NCBI RefSeq assembly: GCF_025060895.1
Contig: NZ_JANZKV010000250.1
Coordinates: 1 to 52,827, forward strand
Direction: 5' to 3'
Length of the DNA: 52,827 nucleotides
DNA from: Stieleria sedimenti
Lineage (GTDB): Bacteria; Planctomycetota; Planctomycetia; Pirellulales; Pirellulaceae
Shown here: positions 8,220-17,706 of the stretch, one piece after another
How the letters are laid out: each line of letters starts with the position of its first letter
Position numbering within the stretch: the stretch's first letter is position 1
Made by a program: the position numbers and the translations under genes
Notes under the pieces: generated by a model
Told to the model about the DNA's origin: nothing
Seen by the model: only the letters and a program-made list of their open reading frames with translations
The model's database searches: none

Positions 8220-10745
8220 ATGCAACCTCCACGCTTGCGCCGATTCATCCCTTGTGTCTGCGCGTTCCTTTGGCTCTCCGCCGCGTTTGCCACCTCCGCC
8301 GAAATCCGAGTCATCTACCCGGAGTTCGAACCCGACATCGATGGCAAAGAGGTGGACTGGATCTATGGCGACTATCTGATGAAGAACGATCAGATCTCCG
8401 TCACGATCGCCGCCCCGATTGCGACGCGGGATGCCAACTTGACGATTCGCGGGATCGGTGCGTCGATTCTCGATCTGACCCTGAATCACCCTTCCAACGA
8501 TCAGCTCAGCGCCTTCATCCCCACGGCAGCCAGGTATCAGTTCCATGACCCGAGCCAGGTGCAAATCGGTCGTGACGGCGATGCGGTGTTCTGGCAATGC
8601 CGTTCGTCGAAATCGCTCGCCGGTGATGGAACCACCGCAACCGTTCGTTATCGGCTGGTCGACGGGAACGCGTTCGTCGAGACGACGGTATGGATCGAAG
8701 GGGATAACGCAGAAACGGTCAAAGCGTTTGACGGAGTCCGCGCCGATCGCAGTTTTGCGATGGAGCAATCCGGCAGCGTCGCGTACTGCAGTGACGCTTT
8801 CTTTCGACAAACGATCGGATTCAAAAGTCCGATCGGCACCGAACCGCCTCAGTGGAAAAACGGCCGCCCGGCGGAGTTGCACTACGGCGACCAGCACGTG
8901 CAGCGTGGCGACGGGCTGACGACCTGGACGGTCCTGCTGTATCCCGCGACCAGCCCGATCGACTTGCTGGCCGTCGCGGAAGGGTCCCCCCTGGCACCGG
9001 CGATGCATACGTTTGAGGTGCCGCTTGAGATCCCAGGCAGCGACGAAAAAGCCGCCGTCAGACGCGCCAACATTGTGCTCCGGCAGATGAGTGGTTCCGA
9101 AGGCGACATCTCCAAGCCGTTTCGACTGCAAACCGACGACCTGGGGATCGCCCACGCCCGACTCGTCCCCGGACAATACGTCGTCAGCTACAAAGCCATC
9201 GGGCACACAGCCTTTGTTCTGGTTGTTAAGACCAGCGACGAACCCCAAACCATACGCCTCGGAACGTCCGCACCGAGCGGATTCACTGCAACCGTCACCG
9301 ACGGCGACGGAACTCCCATTCCGGCCAAGGCGACGATCTACGCGGCCAACGGCGACCATCCAGACTTCGGTCCAGACAGCACCCGAACCTTTGTCAAGAA
9401 TTGTGTCTATGCCGTGCATGGGCAACTGCATTGCCCGCTCGATCCGGGCACCTACGAAATCCATTTCAGCCGCGGACCGGAATACAACAGCGTGAACCGG
9501 CAAATCCAGGTCGGCAAAGAAACGATGACCGAGCTTTCGGTCCAACTCGACCGCGTCGTCGATACCCGCGGTTGGGTCAGCACGGAGTTGCACAGCCACA
9601 GCAGCCCTTCGGGTGACAACACCTCCGATCAATACGGACGCGTCGAAAACCTGCTCTGCGAACATCTGGAATTCGCCCCTTGCACCGAACACAATCGCAT
9701 CAGCAGCTACGCGCCGCATCTGCAACAGATGCAGCTGTCGCACATGATGGCGACGTGCACGGGAATGGAACTGACCGGCAATCCATTACCGGCAAACCAT
9801 CAAAATTCGTTCCCGCTGCACCACCATCCACACACCCAAAACGGAGGCGGCCCGCGCGTCGACCCCAACCCGGTCGTCCAAATCGAACGGCTGGCGATGT
9901 GGGACGGCGGATCGGACAAGCTGGTCCAGATGAATCATCCCAATCTGCATCAAATCTATGGTGATTTGGATGTCGACGGAACGCCCGACAAGGGTTTCCG
10001 CGGCATGCTCAAGTGGATGGATGTGATCGAAGTCCACCCGCTGGAAACGATTTTCCAAGACGTCGCCAGCAAGCCACCGAATGTCCGCGAAATGCGAATC
10101 CCGCTGTTCCAATGGATGCAACTGCTCAACCAGGGCTATCGCATTCCCGGTGTCGTCAACACCGACGCGCACTACAACCACCATGGAAGCGGGTGGCTGC
10201 GAAATTGGTTCGCCAGCAGCACCGATGACCCGGCAGAGATCTCCACCGACGAAATGATCCGTCAAGCCGAAGCGGGGCACATCGTCATGTCGACCGGGCC
10301 GTTCCTGTCGGTGGTCGGCACGTCGAAAACCGGCGAGGCACCGGCGATTCCCGGTGATGACCTTTCGGCCGGCGATGGTCAGGTGAACGTCCAGGTGACC
10401 GTCCAATGCCCGAACTGGTTGGACGTCAATCGTGTTGCCATTTTCGTCAACGGACGCCGCAGCGAAAAACATGACTACACGCGAAAGAACTCTCCCGAGC
10501 TGTTCGCCGATTCCGACAGCGTTGTCAAATTTGATTCGACAATCACGGTCCAACTGGATGCGGACGCCCACCTGATCGTGGCAGCGATCGGCGAAGGGAT
10601 GACGATGGAGAAGGTCATGGGTGAGCAATATGGCAAGCGTCCACCGATCGCAGTCAGCAACCCGATCTTCGTCGATGTCGACGGGAACGGCTTCCAGCCA
10701 AACGGCGACGAACTCGGTTTGCCGCTGCCCAAGTCACCGCACTGA
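8220..10745 (+). CDS. CehA/McbA-type PHP metallohydrolase, exported
   Basis: An 841-residue protein with a signal peptide (ending near 'AAFATSAE') and about 420 residues of beta-rich sequence. A PHP-type metal-dependent hydrolase domain follows: 'TELHSHSSPSGDNTS' (His458, His460), 'EHLEFAPCTEHNRISSY', 'QMNHPN' and 'PGVVNTDAHYNHHGSGW'. These histidine/acid clusters match the CehA/McbA branch of the PHP superfamily. A beta-sandwich C-terminal region ends the protein. Characterised CehA-type enzymes hydrolyse carbamate esters or phosphoesters, but the substrate here is unknown. It follows the sulfatase on the same strand. Confidence 0.82.
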   Translation: MQPPRLRRFIPCVCAFLWLSAAFATSAEIRVIYPEFEPDIDGKEVDWIYGDYLMKNDQISVTIAAPIATRDANLTIRGIGASILDLTLNHPSNDQLSAFIPTAARYQFHDPSQVQIGRDGDAVFWQCRSSKSLAGDGTTATVRYRLVDGNAFVETTVWIEGDNAETVKAFDGVRADRSFAMEQSGSVAYCSDAFFRQTIGFKSPIGTEPPQWKNGRPAELHYGDQHVQRGDGLTTWTVLLYPATSPIDLLAVAEGSPLAPAMHTFEVPLEIPGSDEKAAVRRANIVLRQMSGSEGDISKPFRLQTDDLGIAHARLVPGQYVVSYKAIGHTAFVLVVKTSDEPQTIRLGTSAPSGFTATVTDGDGTPIPAKATIYAANGDHPDFGPDSTRTFVKNCVYAVHGQLHCPLDPGTYEIHFSRGPEYNSVNRQIQVGKETMTELSVQLDRVVDTRGWVSTELHSHSSPSGDNTSDQYGRVENLLCEHLEFAPCTEHNRISSYAPHLQQMQLSHMMATCTGMELTGNPLPANHQNSFPLHHHPHTQNGGGPRVDPNPVVQIERLAMWDGGSDKLVQMNHPNLHQIYGDLDVDGTPDKGFRGMLKWMDVIEVHPLETIFQDVASKPPNVREMRIPLFQWMQLLNQGYRIPGVVNTDAHYNHHGSGWLRNWFASSTDDPAEISTDEMIRQAEAGHIVMSTGPFLSVVGTSKTGEAPAIPGDDLSAGDGQVNVQVTVQCPNWLDVNRVAIFVNGRRSEKHDYTRKNSPELFADSDSVVKFDSTITVQLDADAHLIVAAIGEGMTMEKVMGEQYGKRPPIAVSNPIFVDVDGNGFQPNGDELGLPLPKSPH

Positions 10746-10766
10746 ATCGGGCAGAGACCTATTCCG

Positions 10767-12785
10767 CTAGTTCATTCCGCCGAACCCGACGACCCCACTG
10801 CGTTTCGTCGGTCGGATCAGGGTATCGAGATCAAAGTCATAGCCGTTCTGATAGAGTGCGGTGATGTCGCCAAACTCGCCGCCATCATCCGTTTCATTGG
10901 GGCCGGTGCTGTAGACGACAAAACCGGTCTCGGTCTGTCGATAGATCAGCGAATTCCCGCTGAACGGATCGAGCGGAACGGCCGGCAAAAACTCTGGCAC
11001 CAGTTCCTCAATGCTGGTGGGCATCCGCCGCTGTTTTGCGTCAAACAATCGAGCGGCAAATTCCACCATCAGCATTCGTAATCCTGCATCGCGTCGATCG
11101 ATCGCATCCCCCGTCGCCTGAATCGATGGCGACACCAGAGTCGTCGTCTCGGCCGGATTTTGTGCCGACAAGTGTGCCGGCGCGTGCATCGCCAGTCGGT
11201 ATTGCCAAGTCATTTCCCGATCCATCACCAAATCGCTTCGTCGGTGCAGCGATTCGAGTGACTCGCGCTGACCATCGATCGTGATCAGTGCGGACAACAG
11301 TTCGGCAATCGTTTCGACTGGCAGATCGTTGCGGATCCGCACCAAGCCTTCTTGACCGACGCCTTCGATCGCAATGCCGGCCAGCGCGTAGGCTATCTGA
11401 CTTCCGCGTCCGAGACCGTGCCCGACGTGGATGCAATCGCGCCATGCTTCACTGGCCTCGAAAAACTCGCCCGACTTGACCGCAGCCATGGCGTCCTTGT
11501 CCATGCATCGTGCCCAAGACCGAAAAGCGTTCAGCTTCTGTCCGAGCCCCGTGAAATCGGCATCGACGGCCAGCGGATCGGGGGCGCGAAACACCCGACG
11601 CGTTGAACGCCGAATCGACGCATAGGCCTCGGCAACCTCGATCGCACTTTCCGTCCGCCCGGTTTTGGCGAGATCGTCGATCGTCTGTTCCTTGGGATTC
11701 AACGTCATCAACTCAGTCATCGTTGTTTCCAACTGCTCATAGAGTTTTGCGTCTTCGGCAATCGGATCGGGCTGAGCCAGTGGCGGGACCATTTTGACCG
11801 CGATGGGAATCAGACAGGCCGCGTACAGCCCCAGCAGCGCCGCTGATGCAACTCGTGCGACGCGTCCTGTCGAACGTTCTGCCGGTGAATCGATTGCTCC
11901 AGATCGGAACAAGCCGGCCGTCGCGACACACAGCGTCGTCATCAACAGGGCAACGGAATACCCCCAGATCATCGAACGAAACGGCGTGCCGGGCAAATAA
12001 CTCAACGAGCTGGCTTGCATCAACCACCTCCCGCCGACCGCCCCAAACTGCAAGGCAAGACCGAGAGCGATCACAAAAACAACGATCGAAGCAAGCCGCC
12101 ATCGCAGGCGACTTGCGGTAAAGAGGGCGGCAACCGATACGTTGACCATCGTCGCCATGCCGGCGGCGCAAAGGACCGAGAACCAGAGTGAAATCGGAGC
12201 TCGTTGCAGGGCCAACGCGTTGATCGCGAACAGAACCGCGAGTAAGACGACCGCAAAAAGAGCTTCGATCAACCGAAACGACTGGCCGAACGAATCACGC
12301 CGAGTGACGATGCGGGGGCCGAAGCGAAAGGAATCACCAAAAAGCATCGCCACAATTTGAATGGTGAAATAGACCGGCAAGATGACCAGCAACGTTTCCA
12401 ACCAGCCGAAGTTCCAAAAGATTCGCACCGCCCAACCCACGCTGGCAGCGGCCACAACCGAACCGGCCAACGCTCCCAACCAAAACTCGATCCGCCCTCC
12501 GATCGCGGGAACGCTGCGCGGATGTCGCCAACGCACCTGATCCCGCTCGGTAAAGAAACGGAGCAGACTCAACAAGACAACGGAACTGACCCCGGCGAGA
12601 CTAAAGAACATGATCGGCTGGTAGGCGTGCAGCGGCAGCAACAGCCCCAACGCAGCCACACCAATGGCAGACCGCATCCACCAGCGACCGCCCCCCAACG
12701 CAACCCACATCGCCAGCAGGCTGAACACAATCCCCACCAGCCCCATCGCCTCTGCCGGACAGCGGAAATCGGGAAACGTGTGCAT
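10767..12785 (-). CDS. Multi-pass membrane protein with soluble C-terminal domain
   Basis: A 672-residue protein. The N-terminal half has about eight hydrophobic helices (for example 'VGIVFSLLAMWVAL', 'AIGVAALGLLLPLHAY', 'LLVILPVYFTIQIVAMLF', 'LFAVVLLAVLFAINALAL', 'AALLGLYAACLIPIAVKMV'). The C-terminal half is soluble and helical, and ends with a block like 'RMPTSIEELVPEFLPAVPLDPFSGNSLIYRQT' followed by 'VYSTGPNETDDGG', which recurs at the ends of many planctomycete proteins of unknown function. I do not recognise a catalytic motif. It is a minus-strand gene between two plus-strand catabolic genes, convergent with the PHP gene at 21 bp. Confidence 0.75.
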   Translation of the reverse strand: MHTFPDFRCPAEAMGLVGIVFSLLAMWVALGGGRWWMRSAIGVAALGLLLPLHAYQPIMFFSLAGVSSVVLLSLLRFFTERDQVRWRHPRSVPAIGGRIEFWLGALAGSVVAAASVGWAVRIFWNFGWLETLLVILPVYFTIQIVAMLFGDSFRFGPRIVTRRDSFGQSFRLIEALFAVVLLAVLFAINALALQRAPISLWFSVLCAAGMATMVNVSVAALFTASRLRWRLASIVVFVIALGLALQFGAVGGRWLMQASSLSYLPGTPFRSMIWGYSVALLMTTLCVATAGLFRSGAIDSPAERSTGRVARVASAALLGLYAACLIPIAVKMVPPLAQPDPIAEDAKLYEQLETTMTELMTLNPKEQTIDDLAKTGRTESAIEVAEAYASIRRSTRRVFRAPDPLAVDADFTGLGQKLNAFRSWARCMDKDAMAAVKSGEFFEASEAWRDCIHVGHGLGRGSQIAYALAGIAIEGVGQEGLVRIRNDLPVETIAELLSALITIDGQRESLESLHRRSDLVMDREMTWQYRLAMHAPAHLSAQNPAETTTLVSPSIQATGDAIDRRDAGLRMLMVEFAARLFDAKQRRMPTSIEELVPEFLPAVPLDPFSGNSLIYRQTETGFVVYSTGPNETDDGGEFGDITALYQNGYDFDLDTLIRPTKRSGVVGFGGMN

Positions 12786-12944
12786 GGACCGGCGGAATCT
12801 TGATCGGCAGGAATGTCAGGCGAACGGTTCTGTCAGGATAACAAATGCGAGATTTCAACAGGCGAGCATCCCGCCTCGCCAAGAAACGATTAGAATCTTA
12901 CCTCCCCCATCTTCCCCACCGCGCCCGGTTTTCGGAGCCTCGCT

Positions 12945-15161
12945 ATGACGCGACATTTCCCCTTGCTTTTTTCTCTCGTCCTATTGCCGCTGCTGCCCGT
13001 CACCACATCCGCGGTGGCCCAGGAAAAATCGTTCCAAACGCTGTTCGACGGCAGCAACCTGGACGGCTGGAAACACAGCGGGAACTGGGTGGTCGAAGAT
13101 GGAGTGATCACCCGTACGGGCAAAGGCGGATCGCTGATCTACAACGCCACCAAGGTTCCCGACGACTTTGAACTGCGATTCGAATGGAAAGTCGCCGCGG
13201 GCAGCAACAGTGGCGTCTACTATCGTCCCGGTCAGTACGAATACCAGATCCTGGACAATTCAAAACACAAAGACGGCCAGAACCCACGCACGAGCGCCGC
13301 CTCGCTGTACTTTTGCATGCAACCGTCGGCCGACGAGACACGCCCGGTGGGTCAGTGGAACGAAGCCCGTGTCGTCTGCAAGGGTTCCGTTATTCAACAC
13401 TGGCTCAACGGCAACAAAGTCATCGACTTTGATTACCAAGATCCCAAGTGGGCCTTCAACGTCGACATGCTGAAAGAGCGCGGCGGCGACCTTTCTCAAC
13501 GCGGCGGTTATCTCAGTCTACAAGACCACGGCGACCCGGTCTGGTATCGCAACATTCGCATCCGCAGCATTGCCGCGGGCGAAGACATCGGGCATCGCAC
13601 CGTCACACCCGCCACGATCGCGCCGGAAGTTCTCAAAGCCGAAGCGGAAAAGTTGGCCGGCATCGTCGCACGGCGAACCGCAGCGCAGCAGAAAGCGGCA
13701 GCGAACAAAGCGGCTCAATCAAAGACCAAGAAACGCCCGAACATTCTGTTCATCTTGGCCGACGATCAATCGCCCTTTGATTTGCAGATCTACAACACGC
13801 GTTCCAAACTCGAAACGCCCCACTTGGATCGACTGGCCGCCGAAGGCATCGTCCTGGATGCGGCACATCACATGGGGTCCTGGTCCGGTGCCGTGTGCAC
13901 ACCGTCGCGTCACATGATCATGAGCGGACGCAGCGTCTGGCATCTGCCCAACCGCGGACGGAACAAACAGAATCCGAACGCCGACAATCCTTCGCTGGTG
14001 CCGCCCGATCTGCCCAACCAGACGATGGCCGCCGTGTTCAATCGCGCCGGCTATGACACGATGCGAACGTGCAAACGGGGCAACAGCTACGACGCGGCCA
14101 ACCAACTGTTCACGATCGTTCACGAAGCGACCAAACGTGGCGGCACTCATGAAACCGGCAGCGCCTGGCACGCCGATCGCGTCCTGGATTACCTGGGCCA
14201 ACGCGAAGCGTCCAAGGACACCGATCCGTTCTTGATCTACTTCGGTTTTTCACACCCCCACGACACGCGTGACGGAACCTCGGAACTCAACGCGAAATAC
14301 GGCGCGGTCAATCACACCGACAAGAATTCATTGCCGCCGGCCAACCCCGTACAACCACAACTGCCGGTCAACTACTTGCCCGAGCACCCGTTCCATCACG
14401 GTCATCCCGGCTTGCGTGACGAAGAGAAAGTCAGCGGCGTCTGGACACGGCGCGACGAACGAACGATCCGAAACGAACTGGGACGCGAATTCGCGTGCAG
14501 CGAAAATATCGATGATCAGATCGGTCGCGTGCTCGACAAACTCGAAAAACTCGGCGAGCTCGACAACACCTATATCTTTTATACGGCCGATCACGGCATG
14601 GCGATCGGTCGCCACGGTTTGCAAGGAAAACAAAACCTGTACGAACACACCTGGCGCGTTCCGTTCATCGCCAAGGGACCGGGGATTCCGCAGGGCGTTC
14701 GAGCGCCCGGGAACATCTACTTGATGGATGTCCTGGCAACGATCTGCGACCTGACCGGCATCGATGCTCCCGACACAAACGAAGGGATCAGTTTCGCCCC
14801 CGTCCTGTTCGGCAAACAACAAGTCGTCCGCGACACGCTGTTCGGCGTTTATTGTGGCGGGACCAAGCCGGGCATGCGATGTGTCAAACAGGGCGATTGG
14901 AAACTGATCAAATACGACGTGTTGGACGGCAAGGTCCGCGAGACACAACTGTTCAACCTGGCCGAGAATCCACACGAATTTTTAACCCAACACCACGACG
15001 CATCGCTCAATGCCCTGGTCGGCGATACACCCACGCCCGGCCAAGTCAACTTGGCCGACGACCCGAAGCACAAGGACCGGTTGATCAAGATGGAAAAGCT
15101 GCTGCTCGACGAGATGCGCCGCCTGGACGATCCCTACCGTCTTTGGGATCAGCCGGAATAG
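12945..15161 (+). CDS. DUF1080-sulfatase fusion, exported
   Basis: A 738-residue protein with two modules after a signal peptide (about residues 1-26, ending 'TTSAVAQ'). Residues 27-210 form a DUF1080 (3-keto-disaccharide hydrolase/concanavalin-like) domain: 'FQTLFDGSNLDGWKHSG', 'AAGSNSGVYYRPGQYEYQ', and a closing 'DPVWYRNIRIRSI'. A Lys/Ala-rich linker (about 240-262) joins a full sulfatase: 'RPNILFILADDQSPFD', the maturation motif 'SGAVCTPSRHMIMSG' with Cys318, and 'IFYTADHGMAIGRHGLQGKQN'. Both domains are usually encoded separately. The fusion suggests carbohydrate binding or glycoside attack together with sulfate removal on the same substrate (inference). Confidence 0.9.
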   Translation: MTRHFPLLFSLVLLPLLPVTTSAVAQEKSFQTLFDGSNLDGWKHSGNWVVEDGVITRTGKGGSLIYNATKVPDDFELRFEWKVAAGSNSGVYYRPGQYEYQILDNSKHKDGQNPRTSAASLYFCMQPSADETRPVGQWNEARVVCKGSVIQHWLNGNKVIDFDYQDPKWAFNVDMLKERGGDLSQRGGYLSLQDHGDPVWYRNIRIRSIAAGEDIGHRTVTPATIAPEVLKAEAEKLAGIVARRTAAQQKAAANKAAQSKTKKRPNILFILADDQSPFDLQIYNTRSKLETPHLDRLAAEGIVLDAAHHMGSWSGAVCTPSRHMIMSGRSVWHLPNRGRNKQNPNADNPSLVPPDLPNQTMAAVFNRAGYDTMRTCKRGNSYDAANQLFTIVHEATKRGGTHETGSAWHADRVLDYLGQREASKDTDPFLIYFGFSHPHDTRDGTSELNAKYGAVNHTDKNSLPPANPVQPQLPVNYLPEHPFHHGHPGLRDEEKVSGVWTRRDERTIRNELGREFACSENIDDQIGRVLDKLEKLGELDNTYIFYTADHGMAIGRHGLQGKQNLYEHTWRVPFIAKGPGIPQGVRAPGNIYLMDVLATICDLTGIDAPDTNEGISFAPVLFGKQQVVRDTLFGVYCGGTKPGMRCVKQGDWKLIKYDVLDGKVRETQLFNLAENPHEFLTQHHDASLNALVGDTPTPGQVNLADDPKHKDRLIKMEKLLLDEMRRLDDPYRLWDQPE

Positions 15162-15225
15162 GCCGCCCGGCCGCACGCTCCATACCTCACCCTCCCGCGA
15201 TGGAGGTCGTACAGTTTTCAAAGTC

Positions 15226-15478
15226 ACCCTCCTGGCAGGAGGGTCGAGCGCAGCGAGGGGAGGTCGAACGGTGAGACGCCGATCCAAGACTCGTTCCCAA
15301 ACTCCGCCCTTCGCCGTGAACGATTTATTCCCTGTGTTTGACGAGGTGTTAGCGGCAGGGCGCAAGCCCTCCGGTCTTTCACGGTGTTTTTTGAAGCGCA
15401 ACCGGACGGCTCGCGCCGTTCCGCTAACACCTTTAGAGCTTAAGTAAGTGGCATTGGGCTTGCTCCCTGCCGCTAGCC
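15226..15478. repeat. Intergenic palindromic repeat, family B copy 1
   Basis: Most of the 377-bp gap between the fusion sulfatase and the sialidase. It holds a short perfect hairpin (ACCCTCCTG/CAGGAGGGT, 15226-15244) and, from about 15346, a compound palindrome with GCGGCAGGGCGCAAGCCC at one end and its complement GGGCTTGCTCCCTGCCGC at the other, plus an inner ACGGCTCGCGCCGT. The same module in opposite orientation lies at 29343-29533. No gene is seen here. Confidence 0.8.
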
Positions 15479-15538
15479 AGAAGAAACGACATCGATTCCC
15501 CAAACACCAACACGACCGAACAAATTCAACCATCCAAC

Positions 15539-16762
15539 ATGAACAACCGCATCGATCCAAAACCCTACTTCCTTGCACTGTTGCTGGTCACGAGCAGCAT
15601 GCGCGCGAACCCAACGTCCGCCGAGCAGCCTGCGTTGACCGACACCGGTATTCCGGTCGCCAGTGTGTTTGTCAGCGGTCAAGACGGATATCGGATCTTC
15701 CGCATCCCGGCAATCATTCGCGCCGCCAACGAGGACTTGCTGGCGTTTTGCGAAGCGCGGCAGGGCGGCGACGCCAGCGAGATCGACCTGGTCATGAAAC
15801 GTTCGACCGATGGCGGCAAGACATGGGGCACGCTGCAAGTGGTGCAAAAGAACAGTGACTTTCGCGGCGTGGTCGCCGATGGCGTGAACGACATCACGAT
15901 CGGCAATCCCGCTCCCGTCGTCGACCTGCTCGATCCGGACCATCCGGGACGGATCTGGCTGCCGTTCACACTTGAAAACGATCGCGCGTTCGTGATTTTC
16001 AGTGACGACCACGGCGGAAGTTGGTCGCCGCGGCGCGAGATCACCCAAGACGTCAAGAAAGAAGCCTGGGGCTGGTACGCGACCGGTCCGGTCCATTCGA
16101 TTCAAATCCAGCGTGGACCCCATCGCGGAAGATTGGTGATTCCGACGGACCATCGACTCGGGGAAGACGGCAAGGACGGCGGCGACCTGGGGGCTCACGT
16201 GGTACTCAGCGACGACCACGGGCAAACGTGGCGTCTGGGGGCGGTCGACGAAACCTACAAAGACGGGATCGGCGCCAACGAAACCACCGTGGTCGAACTG
16301 GCCGACGGGACGCTCTACTTCAACACCCGCAACCAACTCGGTGGCGCAGCAGGCACCCGTGGCGAAGCCTGGAGCAGCGACGGCGGTGAATCCTTCGACT
16401 CCCGCGACCGGCGCTGGAACGCGTTTCGCCCGGCGCCCGCGGTGCTCGATCCGCCCGTCGTTCAGTGTTCGCTGCTGGCCGTCGCGGACGATCTGATCGT
16501 GTTTTCCGGGCCCGATCAAAACGGCCCCAGTGGCAAGGGACGCAGCGACTTGCGATTGCGTTGTTCCACCGATCAAACCAGGTCCTGGCAGGACGGCCCG
16601 CTGATTCATACCGGACCGGCCGCCTACAGCGATCTGGTGTTGATCAACGACGACTTACTGGGCGTCTTGTTTGAAAACGGTGATGCCTCCGGAAAGAATT
16701 CCTACCAGCGAATCAGTTTCGCACGCGTCAGCGTTTCGGAACTCAAGTCGAAAGCCCAATGA
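15539..16762 (+). CDS. Sialidase (exo-alpha-sialidase, BNR repeats), exported
   Basis: A 407-residue secreted six-bladed beta-propeller. The family hallmarks are clear: 'GYRIFRIPAIIRA' (FRIP arginine that binds the carboxylate), and Asp-box repeats 'STDGGKTWG', 'SDDHGGSWS', 'SDDHGQTWR' and 'SSDGGESFD'. 'GANETTVVELADGTLYFNTRN' supplies the conserved Glu region. Length fits bacterial GH33-like enzymes without accessory domains. It would release terminal sialic or related nonulosonic acids, although planctomycete members may act on other sugars. The N-terminus (YFLALLLVTSSM...) is a signal sequence. Its stop overlaps the next start (ATGA), so the isomerase is probably co-translated. Confidence 0.9.
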   Translation: MNNRIDPKPYFLALLLVTSSMRANPTSAEQPALTDTGIPVASVFVSGQDGYRIFRIPAIIRAANEDLLAFCEARQGGDASEIDLVMKRSTDGGKTWGTLQVVQKNSDFRGVVADGVNDITIGNPAPVVDLLDPDHPGRIWLPFTLENDRAFVIFSDDHGGSWSPRREITQDVKKEAWGWYATGPVHSIQIQRGPHRGRLVIPTDHRLGEDGKDGGDLGAHVVLSDDHGQTWRLGAVDETYKDGIGANETTVVELADGTLYFNTRNQLGGAAGTRGEAWSSDGGESFDSRDRRWNAFRPAPAVLDPPVVQCSLLAVADDLIVFSGPDQNGPSGKGRSDLRLRCSTDQTRSWQDGPLIHTGPAAYSDLVLINDDLLGVLFENGDASGKNSYQRISFARVSVSELKSKAQ

Positions 16763-17706
16763 TTCCTCTCAACCGACGATGCTTCCTGACCGCCGCGGCG
16801 ATCCAGCTCACCGCCGCCACCGACATGTCGCGTGCGAACGCTGCCGACGCGCCCGCCACGATCGGATTCGGCTTCGGCACCTACGGGATGAAATCTCTGA
16901 AGACGGCCGACGCGACCAAAGCCTGTGCCGAGATCGGATACGACGGCATCGAATTTGCGCTGATCAGCGGATGGCCCACCGAACCGACGGCGCTGGGTCG
17001 ACGAGAACGTGCCGAGATTCGTGGACAGCTCCGTGATCTGAATTTGGCGGTCCCGTCACTGCTGGACAGCCTGCCTTGTCTGCGATCGGACGAGCAGCAC
17101 GCCGCAAACCTACAGCGGTTGAAGCGGGCGACCGAGTTGGCGCACGACCTCGCCCCGGAAGTCCCGCCCGTCGTTCAGTCGATCGTCGCCGGCAAGACGG
17201 ATCAGTGGGATGAAACGAAGACACGACTGGTAGACCAGTTATCCGACTGGGCAGAAGTCGGACGCGAAAACGAAACCGTTATCTGTTTCAAACCCCATGC
17301 CGCACACGCCGTCCACACGCCCGAGCGGGCGCTGTGGGTCCACCGACAAATCAACAGCCCCTGGCTGAAGGTCGTGTACGACTACAGCCATTTTTACCTG
17401 GAAGGACTCTCGCTGGCAGCAAGCTTGAATCAACTGCTGCCGATCACGGCCTACGTTCAAGTCAAAGACAGTCGAGGCACACCCGCCAAGCACGAGTACT
17501 TGCTACCCGGCGATGGCGAGACCGACTACAGCGAGTTATTGACGGTACTGAAAGACGCCGGCTATTGCGGTTTCGTCAACGTCGAGGTCAGCTCACACGT
17601 CCATCGAAAGCCCGCCTATCAACCCATTGCGACAGCTCGCCAATGCTACCAACGCCTCGCACCGCTCTTCGAGTCCCTCCAAATCCGCCGCCCCAACGTG
17701 GCGTAA
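16759..17706 (+). CDS. Sugar phosphate isomerase/epimerase-like TIM barrel, Tat-exported
   Basis: A 315-residue xylose-isomerase-like TIM barrel. The leader 'PLNRRCFLTAAAIQLTAA' has a twin arginine. Barrel features include 'FGTYGMKSLKTADATKACAEIGYDGIEFALISGWP', 'VICFKPHAAHAVHTPERALW', 'LKVVYDYSHFYLEG', 'VQVKDSRG' and 'GFVNVEVSSHVHRK', with His/Asp/Glu at strand ends as metal ligands. It is coupled to the sialidase by a 4-bp overlap, so it may process the released sugar. Its last two codons and stop (GTG GCG TAA, 17698-17706) are the first nine bases of a family A repeat, so the native 3' end may have been replaced. Confidence 0.85.
   Translation: MIPLNRRCFLTAAAIQLTAATDMSRANAADAPATIGFGFGTYGMKSLKTADATKACAEIGYDGIEFALISGWPTEPTALGRRERAEIRGQLRDLNLAVPSLLDSLPCLRSDEQHAANLQRLKRATELAHDLAPEVPPVVQSIVAGKTDQWDETKTRLVDQLSDWAEVGRENETVICFKPHAAHAVHTPERALWVHRQINSPWLKVVYDYSHFYLEGLSLAASLNQLLPITAYVQVKDSRGTPAKHEYLLPGDGETDYSELLTVLKDAGYCGFVNVEVSSHVHRKPAYQPIATARQCYQRLAPLFESLQIRRPNVA

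Noticed and set aside
8166-9743. Long minus-strand frame of 525 codons antisense to the PHP metallohydrolase
   Set aside because: Composition is Arg/Val/Asp-rich without recognisable motifs, as expected for the shadow of a GC-rich gene; the plus strand has a signal peptide and catalytic motifs.
17334-17642. ATG at 17334 as start of the large heme protein
   Set aside because: It would overlap the isomerase gene by about 370 bp in another frame, and the extra residues resemble no part of the family.
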